Position numbers and translations under genes: made by a program. A stretch of 64,000 nt of DNA from Phoronis australis (lineage: Eukaryota; Phoronida; Phoronidae): assembly GCA_002633005.1 (NCBI GenBank), contig NMRA01000352.1:224905-288904 (forward strand), read 5' to 3'. Of this stretch, positions 1 through 13,700 are shown in pieces. The notes under the pieces were generated by a model. The model did no database searches. It saw nothing but the letters and a program-made list of their open reading frames with translations, and was not told where the DNA came from. Each line of letters begins with the position of its first letter. Within the stretch, counting starts at the first letter, position 1.

Positions 1-1250
1 ACGATGAATTTGGCTACTACCCAGCTGCCATGACTTGGAATTCTGGGTTATTTTGTCTAAGATATTTTTGATGTGTGGAGGATATTTATTACGTAAACCA
101 CAACTACGGAACGAACATCAGTGTGATGTTTTTTAAAAACATACAAGTGCATACAAAAGACAAATATGAAATTTCGACTATCGTCAGCTAGAACACATTA
201 AAAATATGTTGAGACAGAACCAAACAGGCCTTTTCACAAGAGCTGAAAGAAAGGTCTCTTTGTCAGAATTTAAAATGTTAGCTGTCATGGATTGTGCCAA
301 GAACAAGAATTATGTGGGTAATGTAAAGTTAGTTCTCAAAGTCATGTACGTTTATGAAGACCAATGAAAGTCTCGAGATGAGACCGAGAGACTGAAAGTT
401 AAAGTTCAAAAACTTACATGACTCCGATAGGTAACTTTCGATTACCCATATTCTAACGCAGTCGGTGATATGAACATTCATTCTATTAACAATCATATGG
501 TTGACTTATTAAATGGAGCCCTCCTTGACAGAGCAGCAGTGGATCACAAAAAAGTAGGGAAGCTAAAGCAGAGGCCTAACGCTATGAATAGATATGAAAG
601 TGGTCTCTAACTCAGTCTGGTGTACAGCGCAAGGTTTTCCAGGCCACATGTCAGGAAAACTCAACATCACTGAGCAAAATGTCGGCCAAAGGGCACTGAA
701 ATAATTTGAGCTAACTTTTGCCTAATTTCTCGCAGGAAAACTAAAAAGAGCCATGGTTAATGGTTTCCTTGAAGGAGAGACAGATGCAAAAAACAGTGTG
801 CCACTAGGGGGCACAGCATTCTCCCACTCCGTTTCAAGCAAATTCTGTTCAATCCTTCCTATGAACACATTTGCCAAATTCTATGAAGATCCATTGATCA
901 CAGAACTCAGCAGGTACTGAAGTACAAGAAAACTAAACGTGCCACAAGGAGGCGCTATACTAGTCAGATCCATCCACAAATCAATGCCAGCCATGCTCTC
1001 CTCAACAGAAACACATAACCCCAAGCTTCATGTGGACCCAATAAGGAACATGGTAGGTAGTAGCATAAAATCAAGCAAAAAAAAACTGCCACTGACTAGA
1101 GGCACCACAGTTGACAGATTTGTCTGAAAATGGATAGCAGCCAATAAAAACACAGCTCCCACCTTTCATGGTTCTTCAAACAATTTTGTGGATATGAAGC
1201 TGGATGGCAAAAAATAGACACAAAAGTAATAAAAAACAGCAACCAGGGAG
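1..1250. other. Region without a recognisable gene
   Basis: The remaining PSENEN exons should lie on the minus strand downstream of exon 1, but no reading frame here matches the second half of PEN-2, so they are probably beyond the left edge. Short open stretches on the plus strand (for example around 490-610 and 920-1020, Lys/Arg-rich) are broken by stops and look like decayed coding DNA from an unidentified mobile element or retrocopy. I cannot assign them. Confidence 0.4.
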
Positions 1251-1397
1251 ATCACACCCACCCAAAACTTTTAACAGACTTCATTGCCTCCTTGATTGAA
1301 ACTCGTTTAATTTTGGATTTCAAGGACATGCCTAACTCAAAATAGAATCCAAAGACCATAAAATGGTTAAAAGGTGCACGGCTTGGATTGAACTCAC

Positions 1398-1563
1398 ATT
1401 TCTTAATCTGTAACTGCTGCTCAAATGCAGGTTTCCTGAAGGCTTCGTTGAAAAACCACACACAGTTAATGACCCACATAAAAGGGAGAAGCGCACAGCC
1501 TCCAAGGAAATACTTCCTGCATAGATCCAGTTTGTCCTCATCTTTAACCTTGCGCAGATCCAT
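1398..1563 (-). CDS. PSENEN: PEN-2 (gamma-secretase subunit), first coding exon
   Basis: PEN-2 is a small membrane subunit of gamma-secretase that activates presenilin endoproteolysis. The exon reads 55 codons starting [20 protein letters not shown] and closely follows the N-terminal half of animal PEN-2: the Leu-Cys-Arg-Lys-Tyr motif, the first hydrophobic half-helices ([13 protein letters not shown]) and the Phe-Glu-Gln-Gln-Leu-Gln-Ile-Lys-Lys segment. It ends one base into the next codon at a consensus GTGAGT donor (plus-strand actcac, 1392-1397), which would continue as Tyr as in other animals. Open frame beyond the donor is intronic. The C-terminal half, including the DYLSF motif, is not in the window, so the gene is partial. 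It is head-to-head with U2AF1, as PSENEN is with U2AF1L4 in mammals. The start is the first Met aligning with the family N-terminus. Confidence 0.9.
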
Positions 1564-3260
1564 GGCTACCTGTTACATTGTAAACATGAACAAATTCAAG
1601 TGACATTGTTGCACATGATCTTAGAATCCTGCTTAATCTCAAGATCGTGTATCCCTGAACTTGGAATTGAGTATTCATAAAGGCAGTAGATTGAATTTTT
1701 TTGTACAGAGTAAAGAATGTTTGTGATTATTGGCCTCACGATCACCCATTTGCTCCTTTATCGTAACTTGTGTCGTAGAACTGAAAGGATCTGTGACTGG
1801 TTAACTCGAATATCGCTTGGTGAATAAGATCGCCAATAGTTGAAAAAAAGTTGGCGAAAATTTCTAATATTTTACTAAAATGTAATTGCATTTAGTGCAG
1901 GGCAAATTTTCATCAACGTGAATGTGATTTTATCAACACGAACGTGATTTGATTGACCTTGTCAAGTTTGCTCGTGTATTCCAAGTTCTCGTATATGTGA
2001 TCTTGAGATTAAGCAGGATTCCAAGTTCACCCACATTGTGTCTCTGGGGCACTTGTCCCATACATTTTATATATGTCACTGCTGTATCAATAAAAACTTT
2101 GCATTTTGTCATTCAAAATTCTGATTCCAATAAAATTTTAATATTGCAGAGTAAGCACTAATTCAGACATAAAAACTTCGTGATGTCTTGACCAAACAAA
2201 CAAAATAAAGGAACCTCATAAAATATGTTATTATTTTCGTAACATGATATACAAAATTTGGCACAACTAAAGTAACACATATAGTTAATTTCTATAGTGC
2301 GGGCATTTGGCAATACAAGAATCCGAATGCTCAGTGTGGGTGTTGTAGTCTAAACTTATTTGCGCACTTCAATTTGGCACTGGTTCGTGAGCCAAATTGG
2401 GGCTTGCGACAAACGAAAAAAGCTACTGAAAGTTCTAAAATTATTGCTTTTTTATCGGTTACCAGAACTGAAATTGATGACAAAGAGTGTTGTGTGGCAT
2501 GTCAAAGTTTTGCAGGACACTCCCTCTATAAGATTAATCCAAATGGTAAAAGTGATTCATCCAAATGACCTGTATAAAGGCTGTAATCAGTGTAATCATT
2601 AATGGGTTCTGATAATCATAAAAAATCCACACCACTTGCAGTAATGTGGGAACTAATAAGTGGATGAAACTGGTTCTCTAAATCAGGGCTCACTTATGAT
2701 ACGACCATTGCCGAAACGAAAACACAAAACGACACTGTCGCAAAACAACGCGTCATACTGATACGCCACAAACACCGACTCGGCCTCAGTCTCACTCTCG
2801 CTCTCTGACTCAGCCACTCAGGTGACTCAGGACAGCTAAAGTAATACCGTAACTTGTTTACAAGTATAAGCTTGTCATCATCAACTACAAATCATGGATA
2901 GGAAACAGGACGAGTAATAAAATACAAACACAATCTGCTACAACGCAGTCCTCGACGGCTTAAGTTGATCGTTCTGTAAGAGTTTTTGTATCAGCAACTG
3001 TAAATAGGTAAATTAGACTTCTTTCAGACAGCGGAAGTAGGAAACGAAACTTGCATAGTCTCCAAACTTAACAGCAGTCATAATTGAATAAAAGCAAAAC
3101 TGCATAATATTTCTGAAATTTAAAACATTTTTTTCGTGCTAAATATTACTTTCAAAACAGATTATTGGTGCATTTTATTTCATATACATGTATATTATAT
3201 TAGCATTTTTATCTACAAGAGTTCATATCCACCTCCTTTTGGTGGATTACCGCGAGAAAA
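1564..3260. promoter_or_regulatory. Shared 5' region between PSENEN and U2AF1
   Basis: The two start codons point away from each other and are separated by 1.7 kb. No coding sequence is convincing here. A CpG- and TGACTCAG-rich stretch at about 2760-2835 is the most promoter-like part. Whether there is one bidirectional promoter or two separate promoters is inference; no TATA box is clear. Confidence 0.4.
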
Positions 3261-6200
3261 ATGGCCGAGTACTTGGCTTCCATTTTCGGTACTGAAAAAG
3301 ATAAGTAAGTTTTAGATTTGTTCTTCTCTTTGGCTGATGATACGAAAGTACTTCGAAGATAAAAATCCACTGATAAACTGTGATACTGTTGAAGGGACTC
3401 GAAAGCATAACAGTGAAAGCGACCTGAGCCTTCCGAACAGGTTCCGAACTCGTCGTTGACGTTGCTTGATCCTTGCTTTCCAAACTACGTGGCTAAACTA
3501 GCCGAAAACTTAATCAGAAAACCTGTAACTGACAACGTTATGTGCGGCATTGGACATAAATTTAATCTCACAGATATTTTATTTTCATATCGCTTTAACC
3601 TTTGGCTTGGTGTTTCAAATTTTGCCTCGACACTGAATGAATGTCGTCGGCCATTTTGTTTCACGGCACTGGCCTTTGGCTTTGTTGGCCGTTTTTGTTC
3701 AGGGTTATTTAGAATGTGCGGAGTAATGCTACCAAAAAGACAGATAGTGGAGATCACTTCCGATGATTTTTGGAGGGTCTGACACTTTGACATTCTTTAT
3801 GCAGTCTCCTCAGACACTCATAGCACCACATTAACAATTTGGGTCTTAGCTGACCTGTTTTCTTTGTGTAGGGAGGACAACGTTTTTTTAATTTTTTTAC
3901 AATACAGGGCTCGACATAACGAGCTGCAGGTCGCATTTGCGACCTGAAATTTGGAAATGCGAGCTGAGATTTTTGTCAGGTCGTATCAAGTCGCAAAATG
4001 CGACCTGGAATTTCCAACGAATGCGAGCTGAGTTTTTACAGTTCTCAACAGATACCTGGCAAATACACTAACCGAGAACAGCCCTCCCGACGACTTGTAA
4101 GCAAGTCGCGTGAACATAGGATATGAAGAATCGATCTTTGACGCGTTTCATTGGCTAACACTTTCGGCTACTTTAGTAAATTCCCGGATTCGCCGAAGAA
4201 AGTTTCGGGCCACTGCTTAACAAGTGATAAAACTTCACAAAATAACGGTGTTTCTATTAATTCTTAAGCGATCAACTTACCAAACTTTGTGGTGGACAAA
4301 AATATTTATTTTTCACAGAAGATGTCCTTATTACATGTACCAAATATCCACGACAATATCCCTGATATCGCACTGCGGCACCGTTAACGCGCACGCAGTC
4401 CCGGCAGACAATCGTGACTTAGACTGAGATGTGCTTCTCCTTTTTATCGTATTAAGACAGCCAAAGTGAAAATGACAACCTTATTAATCGCCAAACGACG
4501 GTCACGTCTTTACTTTCAGTTGCCAAGAAATTCTCAAACCCTTTACTTGTTTCTGGGGCTACGTGCGCGAAATATGATTTGTCTTTCACACGTTGTTGCC
4601 ATCGTAAAGTGTAGGCCTACTCCAGCGATTCAAGTGCGTGAACTCACGCGTGCACCACTTCAAAGAACAGCGACAGTTCTAAATGAAAGAGTATACCGTC
4701 TTGGCTCTGGTTTATTTGAAATTGAACTCAGATTCCAAGCGGTTATAAAAGACCCGATGTCCCGGGACCGATATAACCCAGAACTGAAGTTTTCCTGTTA
4801 CGATGTTTCCCGAGGTCGATGTTCTGTAAACCCTGTATTCTATGCCCGTAGCCAGCTATTGCAAATTGCAACTAAACTGGCACTAGATNNNNNNNNNNNN
4901 NNNNNNNNNNNNNNNNNNNNNNNNNNNNNNNNNNNNNNNNNNNNNNNNNNNNNNNNNNNNNNNNNNNNNNNNNNNNNNNNNNNNNNNNNNNNNNNNNNNN
5001 NNNNNNNNNNNNNNNNNNNNNNNNNNNNNNNNNNNNNNNNNNNNNNNNNNNNNNNNNNNNNNNNNNNNNNNNNNNNNNNNNNNNNNNNNNNNNNNNNNNN
5101 NNNNNNNNNNNNNNNNNNNNNNNNNNNNNNNNNNNNNNNNNNNNNNNNNNNNNNNNNNNNNNNNNNNNNNNNNNNNNNNNNNNNNNNNNNNNNNNNNNNN
5201 NNNNNNNNNNNNNNNNNNNNNNNNNNNNNNNNNNNNNNNNNNNNNNNNNNNNNNNNNNNNNNNNNNNNNNNNNNNNNNNNNNNNNNNNNNNNNNNNNNNN
5301 NNNNNNNNNNNNNNCTTTCAATGGCGGTCGTGAAGAACAGTAAGGCCGTACCTGCATGAATGAAGTCAATTTTGAGATCCGAAATTTGTGAGTATTTAAC
5401 GCTGCAGGTAAGAGCATAATCTAAACATTTTCTCGATGATCTAAAAAATCTATTTTGGCGTGTAAAAATGGCGGGAAAATTTTGCGACCTGGCATTTACT
5501 AATGCGAGCTGGATTTTGAAAATGCGACCTGGGATTTTGGCTAGGTCGCAAAATGCGACCTGGCGATTTTAATAGCGTCGAGCCCTGCAATACCCATGTG
5601 TCATACATTTTTGAAAAGCCCTTGGTGTGAGAAATGAAATGGTGCAAAAATCAGAAAAATTGGATGAGCGGTTGACGAGAAACTGGCCGTTGAAACGCGA
5701 TGATTATGCGTAAAATATCTGCCTTTTTACATAATTTCGTAAAAAATAAAAGAATATACATGTGCTGCATATAAAAAGATTCGTCTCATTGAGACAAACA
5801 TGGTCGTATGTATTATATAAAATTTGGATCTATTTCTACAGAGATATTGCTGTTTAAGTGTGTTGTTATAGCATATAATAGAACAGGCTCATCATGTTTG
5901 ATGAAAACAATGGATTACACAGCTTAAAAGGTAAAGAGCAAAGACACCACATTAGCTCAGAAATAAATACATCTGAGCTAGGAGGAAATTTCACATCAAA
6001 TCACAGGATCACATTGGTGGATTTGGGGGGGCAAAGGGGCCTGGCCCGTGGCCCCCCTTAAACTCCCATATTTCATTTGGCAGTTTGAGGGTGCAAATAT
6101 CTTACGGGTAAAATCCTGCGTAATACTCTGCCCTGACCCCCCCTCCTATCTAAAAATCCTAGATCTGCCCCTGAATACTACTACATGGGCAACACATCAT

Positions 6201-9200
6201 TGCCTGACAGTGACAGGGGGCTGGGGGAGGCTATAGCTCCCCCACTTTTTTCAGTGTTGGGTGCCACTCACGTACTATTAGATCGTATCATGGCAAAAAA
6301 CATCAGAAAGCAGACAAAAGACCATTTGGGAAGACAAATCACTTTTAACATGAAGGATTTCATCATTTACGCAACAAAAACTTTGTAACAACTTTATTTC
6401 GAACGGTGAAGTTGCGATGCCATTGAACTTCAACGTAGCTGCTGGTGGCGCTGACATGCGGCGACTTAGTGAACGAACGACTGCTGTTTGAAAAGTGCCA
6501 ATGTTCAGCAGTTTGACAGAATTTCTGAAAATGAAAGAATTACCAATTGAAAGAGTGATAAATTCCTCATCTAAAAATCGGGGGGGCATATTGCGCAACT
6601 GGAAAAACATCAATCTCCCGACGGACCAAAATTAGGCCTTCCGGACGATCGAAAACTCGCCATGAAAACTTGGCCTTGACTTCGAGAAAACAACTTGAGG
6701 AGATGCGCACGCATCTAAACTACATCCTGTCCAAATTTCATTTGTGTATTTGAGAGTATAGTGCTCTTTTGGATAGGAGGAACAAGAGGTATTTTTTCGA
6801 AAGTTGATCGCATGGCGGAAAATCGCTTACAAAAAATGATTTATCAGCGATAATTTGAGACAAAAAGATTACAAACTTACAAATAAAGACTAAGGTTACG
6901 ATTTATAACTCAAAATTGTCTTATAGTTAACTTTGAAGTCTGAAATCGGGTAATTTACCGACGTGGGTTTTACACGGAGGCAGATATGGAGCACCGTGAC
7001 CTACTTTTTGATTGTCCTCCCTATATTAGTACTGAAATGTGCTATATCAGTTTTACTCAGAGATGATCATGACGGTAGGCGCATTTTTCATGAACAAGCT
7101 TGTATGTGATGCAGGGCTTCATCTAGGATTTCGAACATAGGGTGTCCAAAATGGGGTTCCCAATATTCCAGGGCGTCCATGATTCCAACGCCGCATTACC
7201 CCCCCTCCCCACCCCATTCACCAGTAACCCCCCCCCCCACACACACAGTGAGTTTTTTTACAATTAAAAAATGCGTTGAACAAGGCTTTTACACCTAAGT
7301 TTACAAAAACAGCTCCCTTTTATTGGGCTTTTTTAAGTACTAAAAAACTGTTGATCAAGACTTTTATGTTTAAATTTACGAAAACAGCCAAATAGCTTAC
7401 CAAACGGGTATTACAGATATTACAGATATTGGTTGAACGATGAGTGCACTGTTTTTGGTCATCTCAAGTCAAATTCTGTTATAAAGTTTATTATATCAAC
7501 TTCACTAGCTTTATATTCTGTACAATGAGTCATCAAAGCTGCAGTTACCAACAAAAGAAAAATGCACAGATGATGTGTGGTTTATATTTTGACAACAGGT
7601 GTCACTGCTGCTCCATTTTAGACGCACATAGAAAAGCATGAAACAGGCGAAAACTCAAACATTTTAAATGGGGATATTTTTGCGGCACATCATATTATTA
7701 AAGTAATGACATTTATTTTGCTTTTGGTATTTTTAAAAAAAGATGAAGTACATGAAATTACAGCTCTGAAACACCAGTTTGGAGTTGAGCAAGGTCCATG
7801 TCCCTATATAAAGTACAGACTGGCAGTGGCATGTGAGTCTATTGAAAGCAGACACTCTGGCAACCAAGCACGTGCTCATGATTGACAGGTCTACCAAGTA
7901 GTTGGAATATTGCAACATTTTAAATACTTTGTATATTTCTTTCTGAGTTGAAAGGGCCAACTTCCCGCTTTGATTAACTGGTGTCTTAGTAATCTTTCAA
8001 TGTGGGTGTCCAAACTGGAGAAATTCTGATTGACAGGGCGTCCAAATGATACATTGGGCGTCTACATTAGTGCTAGGGTGTCCATTTGGACGCCCAGGAC
8101 GTAGGCTGCATGAAGGCCTGATGTGATGATGAGTGTACTGGATTTCATTGAATTCTCATGTTGAATGCATCTATTTCAGAGTCAACTGTTCTTTCTACTT
8201 CAAAATTGGTGCTTGTCGACATGGTGAAAGATGTTCACGACTTCACAACAAACCAACATTTAGCCAGGTACTATAGCGAAAAAATAACTGAAGATGTTAT
8301 TCAATATTTAATTCCAAATATCCAGACTGTGTATTCATTGCTTTTGACCTCCCTTTACTTGACGTACCTTCATGGGAAAACTAATGACGACAGCAGAAAA
8401 TCACCTTGTCAGCCACTCGGTAAAGGCAAAATAACCATTGTCGCAATCTTCAGAATCAAGAAATTCAATTTTGGCTTTAATTTCAATGTCTCATACTTTG
8501 GAGGCTGTCCCAAACTAGAGAATATTTATTGTAGATTGTTGTAACCATAAAGCACCTCAGATTCGTGTAGAAAATGAGTGATAGCCTCTTTAGAAAGCTT
8601 TCAATTCGTAATCTTCTATTTTGCCTATTTAATTTTGCAGCATATCTAACTCTGTGTGTACACATTGTGCTTTTCTTTTCAGACGATTGTGATTCCTAAC
8701 CTCTATTTGAACCCACAGAACTCTGCTCAGACGGCTGATGGATCGCACTGTAAGGACATTCTATTTCCTACTTCGGTCGTTTCAAAGTTATACTTAGGTT
8801 GGCTTCGCAATGGATGGTTTGTCAAAAATGTCTGGAGTTCATTCACACAAACTTTCAAAGTTCCTCGATTGAGATATTATGTGTTGTATTCCATTTCAAA
8901 AACAGGCAATTTCAAGCAATAATTTTCAAACAAACCTTCAAAGATTGTCCCTTTGGGCTGATGAGCTGTTAAAGTTATGTAGGACCCTAGGAAAAAGCCC
9001 AAATTTGGCTTACGTCGCATCATCATATCTCGGAAACGGCCAAGTGGGATTTACATGACACTCACAGAAACTATGCATTATTCCTCGTTCTCCAAAGCTG
9101 TTCAGAATTGTTTTTAAAACGGCAATTTCACATGAGTGGTTATCAAAAATAGGACTTTTATGATATGAAAACCTCGACAGTTGCATTAAGCAAAAACAAA

Positions 9201-10697
9201 AGGATGATTTATAAAACTGTTGCAATATTTTTGAGATCTCATCTTGAAAAGACACGGTTAGTGACCAAATAAATGACAGATGGTATAAAGTCAAAAATGT
9301 AAGTCTACATTCGGAAATATACACTTCTACAGGTCTAGTGTTTATATTTCCTAGATATTTGACTAAATGCAGAGACTTGTCGATAAAGTTCCACATAACC
9401 TTAAGACTCTGTCTGCAACTTGAAGAGTGGTATAAGAGTGAGGAAAGTTGTGTATTTTTGACAAATGGCTTTGGTCATATACAACATACCACAACCTGTT
9501 ACTATGGAAAGTGGTCTGTGCACCATAAGCTGTGAGTAAATCTCTCAGTACTCGTGCAATGCTTTGCAAATCTTGAAATGTGGTAATAGTACTTGTAATT
9601 AGTGGGTATTCTCTTGCAGTTATGTAATAAGACTATTTCTAACTACTATTGTTATGCAATGTGAAGTATTAGGTTTAGGGATTGTCGGCTCAATTTAGAG
9701 TTTGAGAATGGTGAGATGATCTACTTGGTATAGAAACAGCAGTTGTATTTTTGGAGCAGAATTCTAAAAAAATATTCGTCAAGTTCAGTATAATGGTTAG
9801 CTGCATGGAGTTATTCATATTCGTGTGTTTTAAGTACACGTTGAATTGCATTTTTCAACAACTCGCTATTGTGGTGAGTGAACACGTGTCAAACCAGTTT
9901 TATTGCTTCCAGTTGTCGTTAGTGACGTGGAAATGCAGCAGCACTACGATGAATTCTTTGAGGAGATCTTTGTTGAACTGGAGGCTAAGGTACGTAATTA
10001 TGCCATACATTAATAAGCAACTGCAAATACACTAGGTGGTGCTAGTGGAGCAACCATCTTACCTACAATACAGTGCATGCCAAAAATAATCGGTCAAAAT
10101 GACCCAGAGTTTGTTGTCAAAAGAGCTGAGCGCGAGGGAAATATCGTGTCTGATTATTTTTGGGGTGTGCTGTATTGTGTTGTAACGTTTCCTTTCCAGC
10201 GTGAAAAACATTCATATCAATACAGAAACCTTATGGTTTTGGATTTTGTAATAATTTCTAAAAAGTCTGAGATGTCCTCAGCTCGTATTATATGAGGCAG
10301 CACATATCATTCCGACAATTGTTTAAGAAACAACTGTATCATCTCGCCTTGACTATCAGTCGCAGGTATAAACTTGAGCACCTAAATTTTTCATCTCCCA
10401 CACTCAAGGAAATCTTCTTTTGCGATGCACTTTTCCTCAAAGTATTTAAAACACAATTCTGAACACACCTATCCCAGTAAAATTGTTGGCATTGATGATC
10501 AAATTGCTGGACTTGGCAAATTGTTATTGGCATACTCGGGACTAGTACCTCACTGAACACACGGAATTATGCCATTTGCTTGTTGCATTTTTGTCTATGG
10601 GGAATTGAAATATTGGAACCTTTTCTACCACACTGGTTTTCATGCAGGTAGTGCGCGCGCATGCATGCCCCTGTGCACGCACACACACGCACGCACG

Positions 10698-10735
<38 letters not shown>

Positions 10736-13700
10736 AATGAATCATAACTGTAGATGTTACAAGAAATGACTGCCTTGCTTTGCACTATTTATTGAGTGCA
10801 TTACTATAGAGTAGATTTTGTGTTCAGGTAAACTGCATTGTGGGTTTAGAGATGAAGTTTTAGCGGATGTATATACATTAGGTATATGAGCAGTTGAATC
10901 AAAGTCACATGTTAATTAGAGCATGATGCAATATCATTGTGTTACTTTACAGGATTTATTAAATTTAGCGCAATAGAAGTATGCGCATTGTAATTTCGCC
11001 CGATTAGCTGGATAAAAACGGAAATTAAATTAGGCCTTTTACTGTAATGAAGTCTGTCTCCATGATAAGAATCTCCTCTCCTCGATAACAATTTACTTCT
11101 ATTGCCAGCAAGAATATCAGTGACTCAAGAAAGCGCTTCTGAGATTAATGGGGTTGGACAACCCTAAAAGTGCGAATTGGAAAATGGCACTTGTATGCGT
11201 TGCTTGTGACTTGTGTTGGTACTAGAAATAGAATCCTGTCAAGGTAAGAGAGAGAAAGGCCTGATATTCAGTTTTTGTTTTTAGTCAACTGAACAGGGTC
11301 AAATGTAGCTTTAAATAATGCATGTTGTTTTGGTTTTGTTGCAGTATGGTGAAATAGAGGAAATGAATGTCTGTGACAATTTGGGTGATCACCTGGTCGG
11401 AAGTGTCTACGTCAAGGTGAGCCTACATTGTTCCATCCGTTTGGTGGAAGGATATCTGTCATGTAATGTCTTCCTTTTGTATTCAAATGGCGCTGAGTAC
11501 ATCAGTTTTCAAAAAAGTTGACGAATTCCGTCCAAAATTTTCTATTAGCCTTTATGTTGAAAATCTTGAAGAGAATTGGAAAAAAGTCATTTTCTGAAAA
11601 TGATTGCAAAATTAGCGGAAAGTCTGACAGACAATTTTGGCAAACACATGTGAAAAGTAACTGTTACACACCGGAGTGAGTGCATGCTGTTAGAAAAAAC
11701 TGTCTCAGCTGAGTTCTTTCTTCATGCAGGCTGTGTTTGTCACTGCACTGTTTTGATTTTTTTTACAAACTAGGCAACACAAATTTCTGATATTCTCTAG
11801 TCACTTCTCTCAAATAAGATTCCTTATGAAGCTGGTAAGTGTGCTGTAATGCAGATAATAATGTTCTCTGATTGACCTTTAAACGGATTGCAAAACGTCA
11901 TGATATGCACAAAGGATTGTGGGAATTCATTCAGCCTACATGGTGACTTGTTCCAACTGAACTGTGTCATCATAATTGCGATTATGATTCTTTGGAGTTC
12001 TTTGGCGTATTTTCCTAACTTTGAGGTACAGTTTTGCATTAGAGAGACATTGACACCTCCTCAATTTCGTATGGGTTTAACATATTTTGCGCCATTTAAA
12101 TGAATCAAAAGCACCCCTCGAAGCATACCAAGTGTAGTGCAGTAGCAGATGCATTTTTATGCGCCCACATATTTGTTTGTGGACGCATTATGCCGTCATC
12201 TCCGTCCGTCCGTCTGGCGTCATGCATCCGGCATCTGCTGCTCTATCTCCTAAACCTTTTGACATACGTTCATAAACTTTAGCACATATGTTCGTTTTAT
12301 TTGTACTATAGGCATCTATTGGTGAGATGATGCTATCCCGTTTTTGGATGGATTCGAGGTACTTTTTACCACCTAGTGGCCATTTTTCCTGTTTTCAAGT
12401 CTTGTTTTTTAGCGTCCACCCCTCGATCAACCAAACCATTCTAAGAATGAGTTTGAAAATTGGCGTGTATGTTTTCTGTGTGAAGAGGGCAGTTGTCTAT
12501 AACGAATTCAACTACTGTGGCGTCTCTTAGTGATAGTTTTGTTTTGTTTTGCGCCCATAGCTACATCTCCTTAACACACTGCATGATCTTTATTAAATTA
12601 TATTTATATGAAGTTAACAACGGACAACATCTTTCAGGCCGATCCAATGAATGCTGTGCCCCATAGTGGCAATTTTATTTTTTTCTGTTTTCCTTCGTTT
12701 CTCTGAAGTTCTGACAGATTTTTTGGAAATTTGGCAAATAGCTTTCTATTAAAGAAGCGGTGTTATTTTCCTGTTTTCAGGTGGATTGGATGTTTTTGCG
12801 ACATCTAGTTGCTATTTTTATGAAACAAATAAACAAGCATAGGAGCACACCATTTGCGGTGCATTCGTGGGCGCATTTCAACGCTCCATGGTGCTCTTGT
12901 ATATCTCTGTATTGCTCTTGTATATCTCTGTATTGCTCTTGTATATCTCTGTATTGCTCTTGTTATAAGAAGGCAGAGACGACGTGTGATGAGATAAGTG
13001 TTTACAAAGGTATCCCTCTTGGATGTACCCTAAACTTGTGGGTAAACGCTCTTACCCGGGTAATCACCCATCCCCACCTTTTTGTCAATTTTTGGTTTAA
13101 GTGGTCACTGCTTGGGTAATCGCCCATCCCCCATTTTGTGCCAATTTTCGGTTTAAGCACCCCTCTGCTTGGGTAATCGCTCTCCCCACGTATCATCAGC
13201 TACACAATTTAAGCGCCCAGGGCTTTAACCCGCGAGTTTACGGTAGTTAGCATACCATTGTTGTGCAATATGTCATTGTTCTGGCCGATCACTGAACGAG
13301 TAGAGTCTAAGCACAAGTCATGTCGTTGAAATGTAAGCCTGACATAGTAAAAATGACGATCTGCTGTCTAGTTTGAGGTGGACAATATGAAGGCAGTCCA
13401 GCCATCTTACAAGCATTCACATGACATGATTTCAATATGCAGATCAGACGTCTAATCAACTTTCTCATCATGTTGCTCATGAAAGCTGTGTAACAGGGGA
13501 CAAAACTAGATTTATTCCATGACCTCTTACAAGAAGCATGTTGCTTGCACCAAAGCTTAACCTAGAAATTTACTTGCTAGGTGTTGTGATGAAGATTGAA
13601 ATGCATATTGTTTAGAGATGATATTGTTGCAGCCACCGTCAAATCAGAACATTCTTTACTACTTTGTTAAGTGTGGAAAGCAAAAAGGAAAAAGCAGTTT

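Noticed and set aside
4466-5359. A 297-codon open frame on the plus strand
   Set aside because: More than half of it is N; the remaining part has no recognisable domain and sits inside a transposon.
10542-10785. Cys/Val-rich frames over the CA repeat
   Set aside because: Microsatellite artefact; not related to the real cysteine-rich metallothionein exons.
12892-12963. Short direct repeats resembling a CRISPR array
   Set aside because: The 21-bp units are contiguous with no spacers, in a eukaryotic intron; simple tandem repeat.
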